DNA of 64,000 nucleotides from an uncultured Erythrobacter sp. (GCA_947493165.1 CANLPY010000001.1:1464501-1528500), one strand, 5' to 3'; counted from the first letter of the stretch, positions 49,642 to 61,377 are shown. Notes: generated by a model not told the origin, from the letters alone. Made by a program: numbers and translations.

Positions 49642-51882
49642 CTAGTTTATCCTGATAAAGCCTTCGCGCACGCCGGGATCTTGCCGCGGCGGAGGCACTT
49701 CAGATGGCGGCCTTTGCTGCGGTCGCGGAGGCGCAGGGTCAGGAGGCAGGTTCTGGCCGGTCGCTTGCTCGAGGAAGTCGTCACTTGCCGCTTGCGGAGG
49801 TTCTTGTGCCCCTGTCACCGGAGCCGTCTCGCCATCGACGCCAAACGGGCTTTCCTCATTTGGATCACGGCCACCCGGTTCAACCAAATTGCCCTGCTCA
49901 TCGATGAAGTAATAGTCGTCTGGATCACCAAACATGAACTCTTCATCCGGCTCAAGCTGCCATTCTGGCAGATTTAGGTCGGTATCGAATTCCTCAATCG
50001 GGCGATCTTTCACTGCATAACGCATGTAGGCGGCAAACGCCCGTGCAGGCGCACGGCCGCCCTGCAGCCCAGCAACGCGCTTGGCATCATCACGGCCCAT
50101 CCACACGCCGGTGGTAATCCCAGATGAGAAGCCGATAAAGTAGCCATCTTTGTTAGAGCTTGTCGTTCCAGTTTTACCGGCCACTGGGCGTCCGATCTGC
50201 GCGGCGCGGCCAGTGCCCGTCACCACGGCTGTTTGCAGCAGATCAGTGATTCCAGCCGCAACATAATCCGGCACCAACATCGTCTCGCGGGGTTTTTCGT
50301 GGGTGTAGATCGTCTCACCGCCAGCGGTCGTTACCTTGGTGATGCCGTAAGGTTCAACCGACCGGCCTCGTGCTGAAACCGCAGCGAACGCGCGGGTCAT
50401 GTCCAGTAGGCGGACTTCAGATGAGCCCAGGACCATCGAGGGAAAGGTCGAGATTGGCGTCGTGACACCAAATCGCCGCGCCATACTGGCAACGGTGCCG
50501 AACCCAACCTCATTGCCTAGCTGCGCAGCTACAGTGTTGATCGAATAGGCAAAGCTGGCGCGCAGAGTCGTATCGCCCACATTGCGGCCGCTTGAATTGC
50601 GCGGGCTCCATCCGTCAATTGTGACAGGCACATCTTTCACTGCATCATCCGGCGTATAGCCCGCTTCCAGTGCAGCGAGATAGACAAACAGCTTCCATGA
50701 AGACCCGGGCTGACGCATCGCATTGGTCGCGCGGTTGTAATTCGTCTCAACATAATCCTTACCGCCAACCATGGCGAGCACAGCGCCGTCGCGATCAAGG
50801 CTGACAAGCGCTCCTTGCGCTCCTTCAGGGGAATTGGCCTCGATCGATGCCGTTGCAGCGCGCTGCATCCCAACGTCCAAGGTCGTCCAAACCTCAATCG
50901 GGGCATTGGTCTCTGGCAGCAATATATCCAATTGGGGCAACGCCCAGTCGGTGAAGTAGCGGACCGAGTTCTGCCCGCTTTGCTCTCTCAAATTGACCGC
51001 GCTCACATCAACGGAAGCTTCTTGGCGGGTAATAAAGCCCTGCTCATTCATGAGCCTGATCACCGTGCGCGCACGATCAACGGCTGCCTGGACGTCAGCG
51101 GTTGGCGAGTAACGGCTCGGTGCTTTGACAAGGCCAGCGATGATTGAGGCTTCGGCCACGCTCAGCTCAGTGGCTGGATGGCTGAAAAATTTGCGGCTAG
51201 CACTGTCGATCCCGTAAGCGCCGCCGCCAAAGTAAACCTTGTTGAGATACAGTTCGAGAATTTGTTCTTTTGAAAAATTCCATTCGAGCGCCATCGCCAA
51301 AACCGCTTCGCGCGCTTTGCGATCAACGGTACGGTTTGAATTCAGGAAGACATTCCGCGCCAATTGCTGCGTGATGGTGGAAGTGCCACCAACCCTTGAA
51401 CGCGCGCCTGTTACCCCCTCAACAACCGCTCCGGTCAAGCGGATTGGATCAATCCCATAATGCGAATAATACCGGCGATCCTCAACCGCGATCATCGCAT
51501 TCTTCATATTGTCTGGGATGTCTTCATAAGAGAGCCATTCACCAAAGCTTGGGCCGAGCTCTACGATTTCGCTACCATCGCGCGCGCGCACCAAAATAGT
51601 CTGAGCGTTTTGAGTCGCCTTCAGCTGGTAAAAGCTTGGCATTTCGCGTGCGGCCATACCAACCGCAACAGCGAGGAAGATCACGCCGAGCATCGCCAAG
51701 CCGCCGCCCCACAGAACCAAGCGCTTCGTCCAAAGCCAAAACCGAGATGGTTCTTTTTCTGCCTTCGCAGATTTGCGATTTGAACTGCCGCGCTTTTTGG
51801 ATGAAGCAGCGGAACGCTCTGCCGCGGCGCGGCGACTGCCGCGCTTGCCTTTGTTCTGCAGACTGTCGCCGCGCTTAGACAT
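49642..51882 (-). CDS. penicillin-binding protein 1A (transglycosylase/transpeptidase)
   Basis: AVEDRRYYSHYGID, GGTSTITQQLARN, RQPGSSWK (SxxK), KTGTTSSNKD. Confidence 0.93.
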   Translation of the reverse strand: MSKRGDSLQNKGKRGSRRAAAERSAASSKKRGSSNRKSAKAEKEPSRFWLWTKRLVLWGGGLAMLGVIFLAVAVGMAAREMPSFYQLKATQNAQTILVRARDGSEIVELGPSFGEWLSYEDIPDNMKNAMIAVEDRRYYSHYGIDPIRLTGAVVEGVTGARSRVGGTSTITQQLARNVFLNSNRTVDRKAREAVLAMALEWNFSKEQILELYLNKVYFGGGAYGIDSASRKFFSHPATELSVAEASIIAGLVKAPSRYSPTADVQAAVDRARTVIRLMNEQGFITRQEASVDVSAVNLREQSGQNSVRYFTDWALPQLDILLPETNAPIEVWTTLDVGMQRAATASIEANSPEGAQGALVSLDRDGAVLAMVGGKDYVETNYNRATNAMRQPGSSWKLFVYLAALEAGYTPDDAVKDVPVTIDGWSPRNSSGRNVGDTTLRASFAYSINTVAAQLGNEVGFGTVASMARRFGVTTPISTFPSMVLGSSEVRLLDMTRAFAAVSARGRSVEPYGITKVTTAGGETIYTHEKPRETMLVPDYVAAGITDLLQTAVVTGTGRAAQIGRPVAGKTGTTSSNKDGYFIGFSSGITTGVWMGRDDAKRVAGLQGGRAPARAFAAYMRYAVKDRPIEEFDTDLNLPEWQLEPDEEFMFGDPDDYYFIDEQGNLVEPGGRDPNEESPFGVDGETAPVTGAQEPPQAASDDFLEQATGQNLPPDPAPPRPQQRPPSEVPPPRQDPGVREGFIRIN

Positions 51883-52009
51883 CGCTAGCTCGAATTATCC
51901 CTGTTGCCTGCACGGGTGCAGCTTAAGAAAGTTCACAATTGAGCAGTGCATAGGAGACTTCTAACCCGGCGTGAACGACCTGTGCAACGCAGCAGGCCTA
52001 GAAAATGGG

Positions 52010-52417
52010 TTAGTCTTCGTCGGACGCGAAATCGAGACTGGCTGAATTGATGCAATATCGCAGGCCGCCCGCCTCTTGCGGTCCATCCGGAAAGACATGG
52101 CCAAGGTGTCCTCCGCAGGCAGAACAGAGCACCTCGGTGCGAATCATACCATGAGAAACGTCGCGCTTCTCTTGAACCATTTCGCTGTCGGCAGGCTGAG
52201 TGAAAGCGGGCCAACCGCAGCCCGAATTGTATTTCGCACCGCTCGCGAACAAAACTGTGCCGCACCCGGCACAGGTGTATTCGCCTTCCTCGTAGTGCTT
52301 GTCGTACTTACCGGTAAATGCCCGCTCCGTGCCCGCTTCGCGCAGCACATGGTATTGCTCTGGGGTCAGCTTTTCGCGCCATTCCGCTTCAGTGGTGGTT
52401 TTGGGATCGTCAGACAT
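52010..52417 (-). CDS. msrB: peptide-methionine (R)-S-oxide reductase
   Basis: [48 protein letters not shown]. Confidence 0.95.
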   Translation of the reverse strand: MSDDPKTTTEAEWREKLTPEQYHVLREAGTERAFTGKYDKHYEEGEYTCAGCGTVLFASGAKYNSGCGWPAFTQPADSEMVQEKRDVSHGMIRTEVLCSACGGHLGHVFPDGPQEAGGLRYCINSASLDFASDED

Positions 52418-52509
52418 TTGCTTTCTCCTTAGGTGCTGACCTGTAGCACCCGCCGTGGAAGCGGCGGGGAAACCATGCCACTCCTAATATAGGAAAGTTG
52501 CGCTCACTT

Positions 52510-53196
52510 TCACCCATCAACCAGAGCATAATGCGCTGGTGGTTTGATGACATCCATCCGCTCTGTAAGCAGCGGACGAAAGCTTGGGCGGCTCTTGAAT
52601 ACGGCATACCAGCCGCGGGTTTGTTCGTGCCCGTTCCAGTCGATCCCGCCGAGATAATCAGCAACCGAAATCTGCGCGGCTGCGGCCAAGTCTGCCATGC
52701 TCATGGTTGAGCCTGCAAGCCACGGGCGATTATCAATCAGCCAGTCCATGTAGTCCAGATGACCATGCGCCATCTTCATCGCTTGGCGCAGCACCTTAGA
52801 ATCGGGTGGTTGGCGCAAGATAATGCGCTTTTTCATCCGCTCATTCATCAACGGCGCGGTGACATCGGTGTAGAAGTTCTCATCGAACAACGCGACCAAA
52901 CGGCGGATTTCGGCCCGTCCTGTCGCAGTGCCATTGATCATCGGCGCGGTATCGACCGTTTCTTCGAAGTACTCCGCAATTGCGCGGCTATCTGAAACGA
53001 CGATATTACGATCTTCCTCCACCAGGACAGGCGTCCGCCCTGCCGGGTTAAGATTGTAAAACATGTCAGACGCTGCCCACGGATCTTCGCGCACCAGCTC
53101 ATAGGCGATGTTCTTTTCACCCATCAGCAGCCGAATTTTCCGGCTAAAGGGGCAAAGAGGGAATTGATGTAAGCGAAACATGGTGCCCGATTTCAT
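52510..53196 (-). CDS. glutathione S-transferase family protein
   Basis: MFRLHQFPLCPFSRKIRLLMGEKNIAYELV...PAGRTPVLVEEDRNIVVSDSRAIAEYFEE. Confidence 0.88.
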   Translation of the reverse strand: MKSGTMFRLHQFPLCPFSRKIRLLMGEKNIAYELVREDPWAASDMFYNLNPAGRTPVLVEEDRNIVVSDSRAIAEYFEETVDTAPMINGTATGRAEIRRLVALFDENFYTDVTAPLMNERMKKRIILRQPPDSKVLRQAMKMAHGHLDYMDWLIDNRPWLAGSTMSMADLAAAAQISVADYLGGIDWNGHEQTRGWYAVFKSRPSFRPLLTERMDVIKPPAHYALVDG

Positions 53197-53255
53197 GCCT
53201 CAGCTAGACGTCCGCGTCCACACATTCGGGCAGTCATTTATGAATTAAGCGCAGC

Positions 53256-53696
53256 TTAGCGGGAGCGCCCATCTTCCATTGCGACTTTCATTCGCTCAGC
53301 CATGTCTCGCAGGGCTGGCAACATCGTCTCTAGACCCTCCGCCATACCGCTCATCGCACTCATGGCTTGAGGCAGCCGCTCCGACACCTCACGCGGTAGA
53401 TCTTCGGCCTCAGGCGCAAGATCAACGATACGAGCATCGGGATCAATATCGGGACCCTCACCGCCTGTTGCCTGATCCACCGCCTCGGCTATTGGACCGA
53501 TCGGCAGTTCTAGCAATGCGCCCATCAGTGCGCCAACCATGGCGGCGGCTTGATCTTGAAACAGCGGATCAGACAGCTTTTCGGACAGATCGGAAAGCGA
53601 GGTTTCTGCTGGTGCTGGCTCTGCATCCTGCGCCAAAGCGGCAGTGGGTGTGACGAGTGCCAACGAGGCAGCGGCGACAACAGTGAGAGTGCGCAT
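53256..53696 (-). CDS. hypothetical exported protein
   Basis: Signal peptide (TVVAAASLALVTPTAALAQDA); no recognised domain. Confidence 0.6.
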   Translation of the reverse strand: MRTLTVVAAASLALVTPTAALAQDAEPAPAETSLSDLSEKLSDPLFQDQAAAMVGALMGALLELPIGPIAEAVDQATGGEGPDIDPDARIVDLAPEAEDLPREVSERLPQAMSAMSGMAEGLETMLPALRDMAERMKVAMEDGRSR

Positions 53697-53788
53697 AGCA
53701 GATCCTTTTCCAAATTTTTAGGTTGGCCCCTACATAGTTCATCTTCAATGACTTGAAACTGAACAAAAGCGTCGCGACGGAGCGCGCG

Positions 53789-54172
53789 TCAGACGCCGGA
53801 AGTTTCTAACATCAACAAACACGCTGGCATCACAGCATTGACTTCACCCGCGTTCCACAACCGCTGCGCCTCTATGGAAACCAATTGCGACACACCGTCG
53901 CGGTTTAGTCCAGTGTCATCCATCAGGCCTGCCAATGCGCGGACGAAAAATTCGCGCCCGCGCTCCGACAGCTCAGGCCATTTCTTGGCATCTTCATTCC
54001 CATTGGCCTGACCATGCGCAACAAGAGCGAACGCCGCAGAACAGCGGACAACTGCGCGGTTTTCACTGCTCAGTGATGTATCCGAAACTTTGGTGAATTG
54101 CGCAGTGGTCGCGATTTCAGGAACGGGGCTTTGCGCAAGTGCCAAGGCGGCAAGAAATGAAATTGAGTTCAT
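53789..54172 (-). CDS. hypothetical protein with N-terminal signal-like segment
   Basis: ORF on the coding-sense strand of an otherwise empty interval; no domain recognised. Confidence 0.5.
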   Translation of the reverse strand: MNSISFLAALALAQSPVPEIATTAQFTKVSDTSLSSENRAVVRCSAAFALVAHGQANGNEDAKKWPELSERGREFFVRALAGLMDDTGLNRDGVSQLVSIEAQRLWNAGEVNAVMPACLLMLETSGV

Positions 54173-54245
54173 GTCAGTTGCCTATAGCAATCAATCTGAA
54201 CGCCATGCTACCAACACCTGCGTATTACAAAGAGGAGATTTCGAA

Positions 54246-54635
54246 ATGCTCAATCATATTATGATCGGTTCAAACGATATTGAACGGTCAAAGGCGTTCT
54301 ACACCAAGGTTCTAGGAGTGCTGGGCGCTGGTGATCCTATGGAGCATGTCAACGACACTGGCCAAACGCGTCTGTTCTACATCCATGATGGCGACACATT
54401 TTCGATCAGCGAACCGATCAATGGCGAGCCGGCGCTGCCGTCAAATGGTTTTACAATCGGCTTTAAATGCAGCTCTATGGAGCAAGTGCAGGAACTGCAT
54501 GATGTTGCGGTAGCTAATGGCGGCACGTCGATCGAAGATCCTCCCGGCCCACGTGAAGGCAGCATGGGGACCATGAACCTGTGCTATTTCACTGATCCTG
54601 ACGGCCACAAGGTCTGCGGCCTGCACCGCCCGTAA
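54246..54635 (+). CDS. VOC family protein
   Basis: MLNHIMIGSNDIERSKAFYTKVLG...YFTDPDGHKVCGL; ATG 54246 after aaagaggag. Confidence 0.85.
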   Translation: MLNHIMIGSNDIERSKAFYTKVLGVLGAGDPMEHVNDTGQTRLFYIHDGDTFSISEPINGEPALPSNGFTIGFKCSSMEQVQELHDVAVANGGTSIEDPPGPREGSMGTMNLCYFTDPDGHKVCGLHRP

Positions 54636-54652
54636 AGTAATGGAGCCGCGAT

Positions 54653-55255
54653 TTAGCGGCTCAATTGAAACACTGCGAATTCGGCGCGCCAGTTAGCTGC
54701 TGTCGCGCCGATTTCTTTTTCGTTTGCAAAAAACCATTCACGCTCGATTTTTGCACCTTTGGCGCGGGCGAGTTCGCGAAAATCATCAACTGTGACGTGG
54801 TGGATATTGGTCGTTTCGTACCAACTGACGGGCAAAGCGCGCGTTACGGGCATACGCCCGCCCAGCATTAATGCTATGCGCGTGCGCCAATGGGCGAAGT
54901 TAGGAAAGCTGACGAACGCTTTTTTCCCCACGCGCAGCAATTCATCCAACATCAGGTCCGGGCGCGATGCAGTCTGTAGAGTTTGGCTGAGTATAGCGTA
55001 ATCGAACGCTTTATCGGGATAATTTGCAAGATCACCATCAGCATCGCCTTGCACAACCGATAGTCCGCGCGCCACGCAGCGCTCCACCAACTCAGCATTC
55101 AGCTCTAGCCCGCGCGCATCGACACCGGATTTTGTCTCCAGCTCGGCCATCAGCGCGCCATCACCGCAGCCGATATCGAGCACTCGAGTGCTTGACTCGA
55201 CATGGTCAGCGATCGCCGCAAGATCGGGGCGCAATCCAGAGCCAATCGCGCTCAT
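54653..55255 (-). CDS. metW: methionine biosynthesis protein MetW
   Basis: [52 protein letters not shown]; coupled to metX. Confidence 0.93.
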   Translation of the reverse strand: MSAIGSGLRPDLAAIADHVESSTRVLDIGCGDGALMAELETKSGVDARGLELNAELVERCVARGLSVVQGDADGDLANYPDKAFDYAILSQTLQTASRPDLMLDELLRVGKKAFVSFPNFAHWRTRIALMLGGRMPVTRALPVSWYETTNIHHVTVDDFRELARAKGAKIEREWFFANEKEIGATAANWRAEFAVFQLSR

Positions 55256-56349
55256 TCGACAAACCCCCGCACAACCCGGTCAAGCTGCTCATGCTCAAGC
55301 AGAAAACTGTCATGACCATTGGGGGCCGACAGCTCAACAAAGCTAACTTTCGCTCCTGCGGCATTAAGCGCATGGACGACATGGCGGCTTTCTGCGGTCG
55401 GATAGAGCCAGTCCGTATCAAAGCTAACAAGGCAAAACCGGGATTTTGTGCCCGAAAAAGCATTCGCGAGCGTGCCGCCGTGCTCTTCTGCCAAATCGAA
55501 GTAATCCATTGCCCGCGTAATGTAGAGATAGGAATTGGCATCAAATCGCTGGGTAAAGCCGCTGCCCTGATAGCGCAGATAGCTTTCCACCTGGAAGTCC
55601 GCGTCAAAGCCAAAGCTTTTGCTGTCACGGTTTTGCAAGCGGCGTCCGAATTTCTCGGTCAGCCCTTCCTCGGACAGATAGGTGATGTGCGCCGCCATCC
55701 TAGCAACGGCTAGGCCATTGTCGGGCGATGCACCGCTGGCGTAATAGTCGCCATCCTTCCACGCTGGGTCCGCCATGATCGCCTGACGCCCGACTTCGTG
55801 AAAGGCGATGTTCTGTGCGGAGTGCCGCGCGGTCGAAGCAATCACCAACACTCGTTCAGCCCGCTCAGGCCAGTTCGCCGCCATACTTAGCGCCTGCATC
55901 CCGCCCATCGATCCGCCAACAATTGTGTGAAGCCGCTCAATGCCCAAGCCGTCCAGCAGGCCGACAAGCCCGCGAACCATGTCGCGAATGGTGATAACCG
56001 GAAAACGCATGGCGTAGGGCGCACCGTCACTGTTCTCGCTAGCTGGGCCAGTTGAGCCCATGCAGCTGCCGATCACATTGGCGCAGATTACGTGAAAGCG
56101 TTCTGTATCAATAGGCTTCTCGGGCCCCACCATCCGCTCCCACCAACCCGGCTTGCCGGTGATGGGATGCTCGCTTGCGACATATTGATCGCCGGTTAGA
56201 GCATGGCAGATCAGGACAACATTAGACCTATCGTCAGCCAGTTCGCCGTAACTTTCATAGGCGATTTTGACACCGCTTAGCGCCTGGCCGCTGTCCAGCG
56301 GCAAGTCATGCGCGAGCGCAAAGGATTTCGAGGCGGGTAGGTTAGCCAT
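55252..56349 (-). CDS. metX: homoserine O-acetyltransferase
   Basis: [45 protein letters not shown]; overlaps metW. Confidence 0.93.
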   Translation of the reverse strand: MANLPASKSFALAHDLPLDSGQALSGVKIAYESYGELADDRSNVVLICHALTGDQYVASEHPITGKPGWWERMVGPEKPIDTERFHVICANVIGSCMGSTGPASENSDGAPYAMRFPVITIRDMVRGLVGLLDGLGIERLHTIVGGSMGGMQALSMAANWPERAERVLVIASTARHSAQNIAFHEVGRQAIMADPAWKDGDYYASGASPDNGLAVARMAAHITYLSEEGLTEKFGRRLQNRDSKSFGFDADFQVESYLRYQGSGFTQRFDANSYLYITRAMDYFDLAEEHGGTLANAFSGTKSRFCLVSFDTDWLYPTAESRHVVHALNAAGAKVSFVELSAPNGHDSFLLEHEQLDRVVRGFVE

Positions 56350-56417
56350 TGGCCGTGCGGATTGAGCGAGCATTGCTCGCCTGTCAATTGCGCTGTTTTT
56401 TATCTGCCAGAGCGGTT

Positions 56418-57533
56418 ATGCGCGCCGCTACTATGCCGACGCAACCTGAACTCAAACCCTGGATCAATGAAATCCGCGCCTACGTGCCTGGCAAGTCGAA
56501 GACTGATGACGGGCGCGAGCTTATAAAACTTTCAGCCAATGAAAACCCACTTGGATGCAGCAATGCCGCGCTCGCCGCTCTAAAAGAGCATGGTGATCCA
56601 GAGCTTTATCCTGATCCAAATTCACGAGCATTGGCCAGAGCCTTAGGCAATTTACACGAAATTGACCCGGCACAAATCGTATGCGGCACAGGCTCTGGCG
56701 AGTTGCTACATTGCGCGGTGCAGGCCTTTGCTGGCCCGGGCGATGAGGTGCTTTTTTCCAAGTATTCCTTCTCGCTTTACCCGCTGATCGCACGCAAAGT
56801 TGGCGCGGCACCTGTGTTTGTTGAAGACGACGATTTTACCGCGTCTGTCGACCACATTCTCGCTAGCGTTACGGACAAAACCAAGGTCGTGCTCCTCGAT
56901 AATCCGAACAATCCGGGCGGGACTGCGATTGGCCGTGACGAGGTGCGCCGCTTGCATGCGGGCCTGCCATCTAATGTGCTGCTGGTGCTCGATCACGCTT
57001 ACGGGGAATATGTTGAAGATGCGATGGATGACGGCGGATTTGAGCTTGCATCAAGCGCTCAGAATGTTCTCGTCACTCGAACATTTTCAAAAGCGTACGG
57101 ACTTGCTGGGCTGCGGATTGGCTGGGCCACTGGCGCGCCGAACCTTATCGATGCGCTAAACAGGCTGCGCGGCGCCTTCAATGTTTCGGCCCAAGGCCAG
57201 AACGCGGCAATTGCTGCTGTGCAAGATCAGGAGTTCGTGGCTCTCTCCCGCGGAGTGAACGCTGCGGGGCGGAAACGCTTGGCGCAAGCGATCGCGGCCC
57301 TTGGCAATCACGGACTGCGAGCCATTCCTAGCCAAGCGAACTTCATTCTGGTTTTGTTTGAAGGCGATGTGACTGCGACAAGCGCGCTCGAAGCGTTAGA
57401 CGACGCGGGATATGCAGTTCGGCATATGCCCGGCCAAGGCCTGCCTAATGCGCTGCGGATTACCATTGGCAAACCTGAAGACATGGAAAACGTGATCAGC
57501 ACACTCCAAACTCTTTGCGGAGAACCCGCATGA
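56418..57533 (+). CDS. hisC: histidinol-phosphate aminotransferase
   Basis: KLSANENPLGCSNAALAAL, NPNNPGGTAI, TRTFSKAYGLAGLRIGW. Confidence 0.92.
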   Translation: MRAATMPTQPELKPWINEIRAYVPGKSKTDDGRELIKLSANENPLGCSNAALAALKEHGDPELYPDPNSRALARALGNLHEIDPAQIVCGTGSGELLHCAVQAFAGPGDEVLFSKYSFSLYPLIARKVGAAPVFVEDDDFTASVDHILASVTDKTKVVLLDNPNNPGGTAIGRDEVRRLHAGLPSNVLLVLDHAYGEYVEDAMDDGGFELASSAQNVLVTRTFSKAYGLAGLRIGWATGAPNLIDALNRLRGAFNVSAQGQNAAIAAVQDQEFVALSRGVNAAGRKRLAQAIAALGNHGLRAIPSQANFILVLFEGDVTATSALEALDDAGYAVRHMPGQGLPNALRITIGKPEDMENVISTLQTLCGEPA

Positions 57534-58435
57534 ACATCAATTCAATCGCGATAATTGGCCTCGGCCTGTTGGGCGGATCGGTTGGGTTAGCGGTGCAAAA
57601 GCGCAGTCCGCAGATCGCGACGTTCGGCTATGACACTGATCCAGTCGTTCGCGACAAGGCTCGTGAACGGAGCCTAGTTCAAACAGTCTGCGATAGCGCA
57701 CACGACGCCGTTCGCGATGCTGATCTGGTCATCTTGTGCGTTCCAGTTGGCGCAATGGCGCTCGCTGCCAAGCAGTTGGGCGGCGCGCTCAAACCTGATG
57801 CGATCATCAGCGATGTGGGCTCATCCAAGGCGAGCGTCTTAGCGGACCTTGCTGCAGCGTTGCCAAATCACACGATTATTCCCGCGCACCCGGTTGCAGG
57901 CACTGAACAAAGCGGGCCAGAGGCCGGGTTTGCCACACTGTTCGCCAATCGGTGGTGCATACTCACACCGCCTGAAGGGACAGATGATACCGCATTGCGG
58001 CGCCTCACCGGTTTCTGGGAAGGATTGGGCGCGCGAATTGAGATCATGGATGCGGAACATCACGATTTGGTACTGGCCGTTACCAGTCACATCCCTCACC
58101 TCATCGCATTCACGATTGTTGGCACGGCCAGCGACCTGGAGGAAGTGACGCGCGGCGAGGTGATCAAATATTCAGCCGGCGGTTTTCGAGACTTTACGCG
58201 GATTGCCGCGTCGGACCCGGTTATGTGGCGCGACGTTTTCTTGAACAACAAAACAGCCGTGCTGGAAATGCTGGGCCGCTTCAGCGAAGATCTTACTGCA
58301 TTGCAGCGCGCAATCCGATCAGGCGATGGCGAAACATTGGAGGAATTGTTTAGCCGCACTCGCACCATTCGCCGCAAGATCATCGAAGAAGGTCAGGACG
58401 ATGACCGGCCCGATTTTGGGCGCGAAGATCACTGA
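57530..58435 (+). CDS. prephenate/arogenate dehydrogenase family protein
   Basis: IAIIGLGLLGGSVGLAVQ, IISDVGSSKASVL, PAHPVAGTEQSGPEAG; ATGA overlap with hisC. Confidence 0.92.
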   Translation: MNINSIAIIGLGLLGGSVGLAVQKRSPQIATFGYDTDPVVRDKARERSLVQTVCDSAHDAVRDADLVILCVPVGAMALAAKQLGGALKPDAIISDVGSSKASVLADLAAALPNHTIIPAHPVAGTEQSGPEAGFATLFANRWCILTPPEGTDDTALRRLTGFWEGLGARIEIMDAEHHDLVLAVTSHIPHLIAFTIVGTASDLEEVTRGEVIKYSAGGFRDFTRIAASDPVMWRDVFLNNKTAVLEMLGRFSEDLTALQRAIRSGDGETLEELFSRTRTIRRKIIEEGQDDDRPDFGREDH

Positions 58436-59140
58436 TCACGTATCCAGAACGTTGAGGGCATTTATCGCTGCATGGACCTGTTCTTCAGCTTCTTCGCGCG
58501 GCAGACCGGGCGGGATCATTTCACCGATCTTGTAAGTGATCTTGCCGGGACGCTTGATCCAGCCATGATAGAGCGGACCGCTGTTCACCGCCACCGGCAC
58601 AACGGGCAGCTTCATCATTTTGTAGATGCCCGCAAAACCGGCCCGGATCGGAGGTTCCTTACCGTTAGGAACACGGGTCCCTTCAGGGAAAATCACCAGC
58701 GGCCGTTCATCCTCAATCATCTGCTTGGCCGCTTTCAGCATCTGGCGCAGAGCGCTCGCTCCGCCGTCGCGAGCGACTGGAATAAGGCCATAAATGCGCG
58801 CTGCCTTTCCCCATCCTGGAATCATAAACAATTCGCGCTTCGTAAATACGGCCGGAGCTGAGAAAAGATTTGGCGCGTCAATCGCTTCAAAATAGGCCTC
58901 GTGCTTGATCGCATAGAGCACTGATCCGCTCGCCAGTTGTCCCTCAACCTCTACACTAATACCGATAATCCAGCGCAGGCACCAACGGTGCCAGCCAGCC
59001 CATGTTTTTACCACTGAACGTAACGCATCGCGCCCAAACGGCAGCGCAATGACTGCGCAAACCACGAGGCATGCACTCACCCCGTAAAAGACCGGGTAGA
59101 ACACGAGGCTTCGAAAAATGCTTAGGGTAGTAGAGACCAT
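58436..59140 (-). CDS. 1-acyl-sn-glycerol-3-phosphate acyltransferase
   Basis: AIKHEAYFEA (HxxxxE variant), IFPEGTRVPNG. Confidence 0.88.
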   Translation of the reverse strand: MVSTTLSIFRSLVFYPVFYGVSACLVVCAVIALPFGRDALRSVVKTWAGWHRWCLRWIIGISVEVEGQLASGSVLYAIKHEAYFEAIDAPNLFSAPAVFTKRELFMIPGWGKAARIYGLIPVARDGGASALRQMLKAAKQMIEDERPLVIFPEGTRVPNGKEPPIRAGFAGIYKMMKLPVVPVAVNSGPLYHGWIKRPGKITYKIGEMIPPGLPREEAEEQVHAAINALNVLDT

Positions 59141-59147
59141 AGCAGCG

Positions 59148-59693
59148 TTACAAATTGATCAAGCCAGCAAGGCAACTCGCCAAGAGCTTGTGGTATTCCA
59201 AGAACAGGCTGGAAAGGCTCGGTTCGGAAGTGACGGCATCGCGAATAACGTTCACGTCATCGGCAAGTTTGCGATCAAGCTCATTAGCGACCCGGCGCAT
59301 ATGCCAATCGGTGGTTACCAGGCGCAAAGATGCGATGTCGTTGTCTTCAACCCATTGCGCGATTTCGGCAGCGTTGCTGCGCGTATCAACTGCTGCAAAA
59401 CCCAAGGTTACGCAGCAGCTCATGCGTGCCGCGTCGACTTCAAATTCGGCGGCGAACTCTTCTGGTGTCACTTCGCGGTCCACGCCAGAGACGAGCATTT
59501 GTGTTGCTGCACCCTGCTCCAAGACAGCTAAGCCACGCGCGATCCGGCCCGCACCTCCTGTGGGTACAATCACTGCATCAGTTGTGGTCGCTGCATCGCC
59601 GGTCATCGACAATGGCTGCGGCAAAGTGACCGTAAAGGCGAGGAAACCCATCGCCCACAGCAAGATTATCGCTGCCAGAAAGCGCCGGATCAT
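59148..59693 (-). CDS. YdcF family protein
   Basis: N-terminal TM then DAVIVPTGGAGRIARGLAVLEQGAATQMLVSGVD; ATG at 59693. Confidence 0.8.
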   Translation of the reverse strand: MIRRFLAAIILLWAMGFLAFTVTLPQPLSMTGDAATTTDAVIVPTGGAGRIARGLAVLEQGAATQMLVSGVDREVTPEEFAAEFEVDAARMSCCVTLGFAAVDTRSNAAEIAQWVEDNDIASLRLVTTDWHMRRVANELDRKLADDVNVIRDAVTSEPSLSSLFLEYHKLLASCLAGLINL

Positions 59694-60634
59694 AGCATCC
59701 TCCGCAAGGCCATGAGGATGGTAATCCGCCCTGTGAGCAACGCGAGGCCAATCCCAACCAGCGGAATTGCAGCGATAATCGCCCAATCGCTCCAACCAAG
59801 CCCGCCTCCAGCCACCATGCCGCTATCGAGCGCAGAGAACTGACGGCCAAGCAACCAAACCGCCAACACGCCTAGCCCAAGGCCAACAACGCTGCCAAAC
59901 GCCGCATCGCGCACCACTGAGCGTTGAAAAATTCGCGTGACCTGCGCGTCGCTTCCGCCAAGCAGATGGATGATTTCAACCGTGTCACGGTGATTGGCGA
60001 GCGAGCTGCGCGCTGCCAACCAAACCGCTGCAGCGCAGGCAAAGCCAAGCAACACAATGAGCGCCAAAGCAAGGTACTGGAGCGCCGATAGCGCCGAGTA
60101 GACCGGCTGCAGCCAGTCTGATTGGGCATCAACGCGGCTGCCCGGAACGGCCTCATTCAAAGCGGCCTGCAAACGTGCAACTTGATCTTCACTGCTCGCT
60201 CCCGTCAATTGTACGTCGATAAGTGCAGGAATGGGCAAGTCCTGACTGCCCGCGCCATCCCCTAACCAAGGCTCCAGCATGGCACCCAGTTCGTCTTCCG
60301 GGACCACCCGCAAGGCCGAAACAATGCTATGGTTGGCGAGAATTTCGGCCGCAGCAGCCGCCTTCTTAGCGCGCGTTTCTGAGTCAGCTTCAACGATCTG
60401 CACAGTCACTGCGCCAGACAGGTCAGCCCGCGCATTGCTCGCCAAATTGCTCAGCGCCAAACCGCCAGCCGCGGCAATAACGACGAGCGCTATCATAATC
60501 GCAATCACCCAAGGGATCGGGCCGGAAAGTCGGGATTGCGGAACCAAACCAGCTGCTGCTGCCCCGCGCAAAGGCTGAGCTGATCCGCCGGTCTGCCGTT
60601 CAGCCAATCGCTTCGTAAGTGGTGGCTTGCTCAT
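59690..60634 (-). CDS. ftsX: cell division protein FtsX
   Basis: Four-TM permease, [23 protein letters not shown]; downstream of ftsE. Confidence 0.88.
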   Translation of the reverse strand: MSKPPLTKRLAERQTGGSAQPLRGAAAAGLVPQSRLSGPIPWVIAIMIALVVIAAAGGLALSNLASNARADLSGAVTVQIVEADSETRAKKAAAAAEILANHSIVSALRVVPEDELGAMLEPWLGDGAGSQDLPIPALIDVQLTGASSEDQVARLQAALNEAVPGSRVDAQSDWLQPVYSALSALQYLALALIVLLGFACAAAVWLAARSSLANHRDTVEIIHLLGGSDAQVTRIFQRSVVRDAAFGSVVGLGLGVLAVWLLGRQFSALDSGMVAGGGLGWSDWAIIAAIPLVGIGLALLTGRITILMALRRML

Positions 60635-61377
60635 AGTGTCGCCCCCGAAGGCGATACAGCGCTGCCTGATGGGCGCGGCGGGAACTTTAACGCTCCGGTC
60701 GGATCGTGCAGATTGCCCTTGTTTAGGCGCATGATGAGCGAATCTGGCACTTTCTTGAGCAAATGCACATCGTGCGTTGCTACCACTACTGTTGTGCCCA
60801 GGCGGTTCAATGCCTCAAACAAACGCAGCAGTTTAAGCGCCATTTCCGGATCGACATTACCGGTCGGCTCATCCGCGATCAGCATATCTGGGCGGCCAAT
60901 CACTGCGCGCGCGATGGCAACACGCTGTTGCTCCCCGCCAGACATGGTCGCAGGCCTTGCCTCGGCCCGCTCGCTCAACCCAACCCATTCTAGCATGTCA
61001 GCCACCGGTTGCTGCAAGTTCGCCTCTTTCACGCCAGCGAGCCTTAGGGGTAGCGCTACATTATCAAAAGCTGACAGATGTTTAACCAACCGAAAGTCTT
61101 GAAACACCACGCCAAGACGGCGCCGATAATTCGGCAAATCTTCTCTTGGGAGCGTGATCATATCCTTGCCGAACATGCGTATCGCGCCGCGTGATGGCCT
61201 CTGCGCAAGATAAAGCAGTTTGAGCAAGCTTGTTTTGCCAGCACCGCTCGCGCCGGTCAGAAAATAGAAACTGCCGGGATAAAGGGTGAAGCTGAGATCG
61301 CTCAGCACCTCTGGCTCGGTGCCATAGCGCAGCCCGACATTGTCGAAATTCACGATGTCACCCACCCGTTCGGTCAT
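60631..61377 (-). CDS. ftsE: cell division ATP-binding protein FtsE
   Basis: [14 protein letters not shown] Walker [36 protein letters not shown]. Confidence 0.93.
   Translation of the reverse strand: MTERVGDIVNFDNVGLRYGTEPEVLSDLSFTLYPGSFYFLTGASGAGKTSLLKLLYLAQRPSRGAIRMFGKDMITLPREDLPNYRRRLGVVFQDFRLVKHLSAFDNVALPLRLAGVKEANLQQPVADMLEWVGLSERAEARPATMSGGEQQRVAIARAVIGRPDMLIADEPTGNVDPEMALKLLRLFEALNRLGTTVVVATHDVHLLKKVPDSLIMRLNKGNLHDPTGALKFPPRPSGSAVSPSGATL

Noticed and set aside
52449-52468. Perfect 7-bp hairpin cccgccg-tggaag-cggcggg between GST and msrB
   Set aside because: No T-tract on either strand; within a co-directional gap, insufficient to call a terminator or regulator
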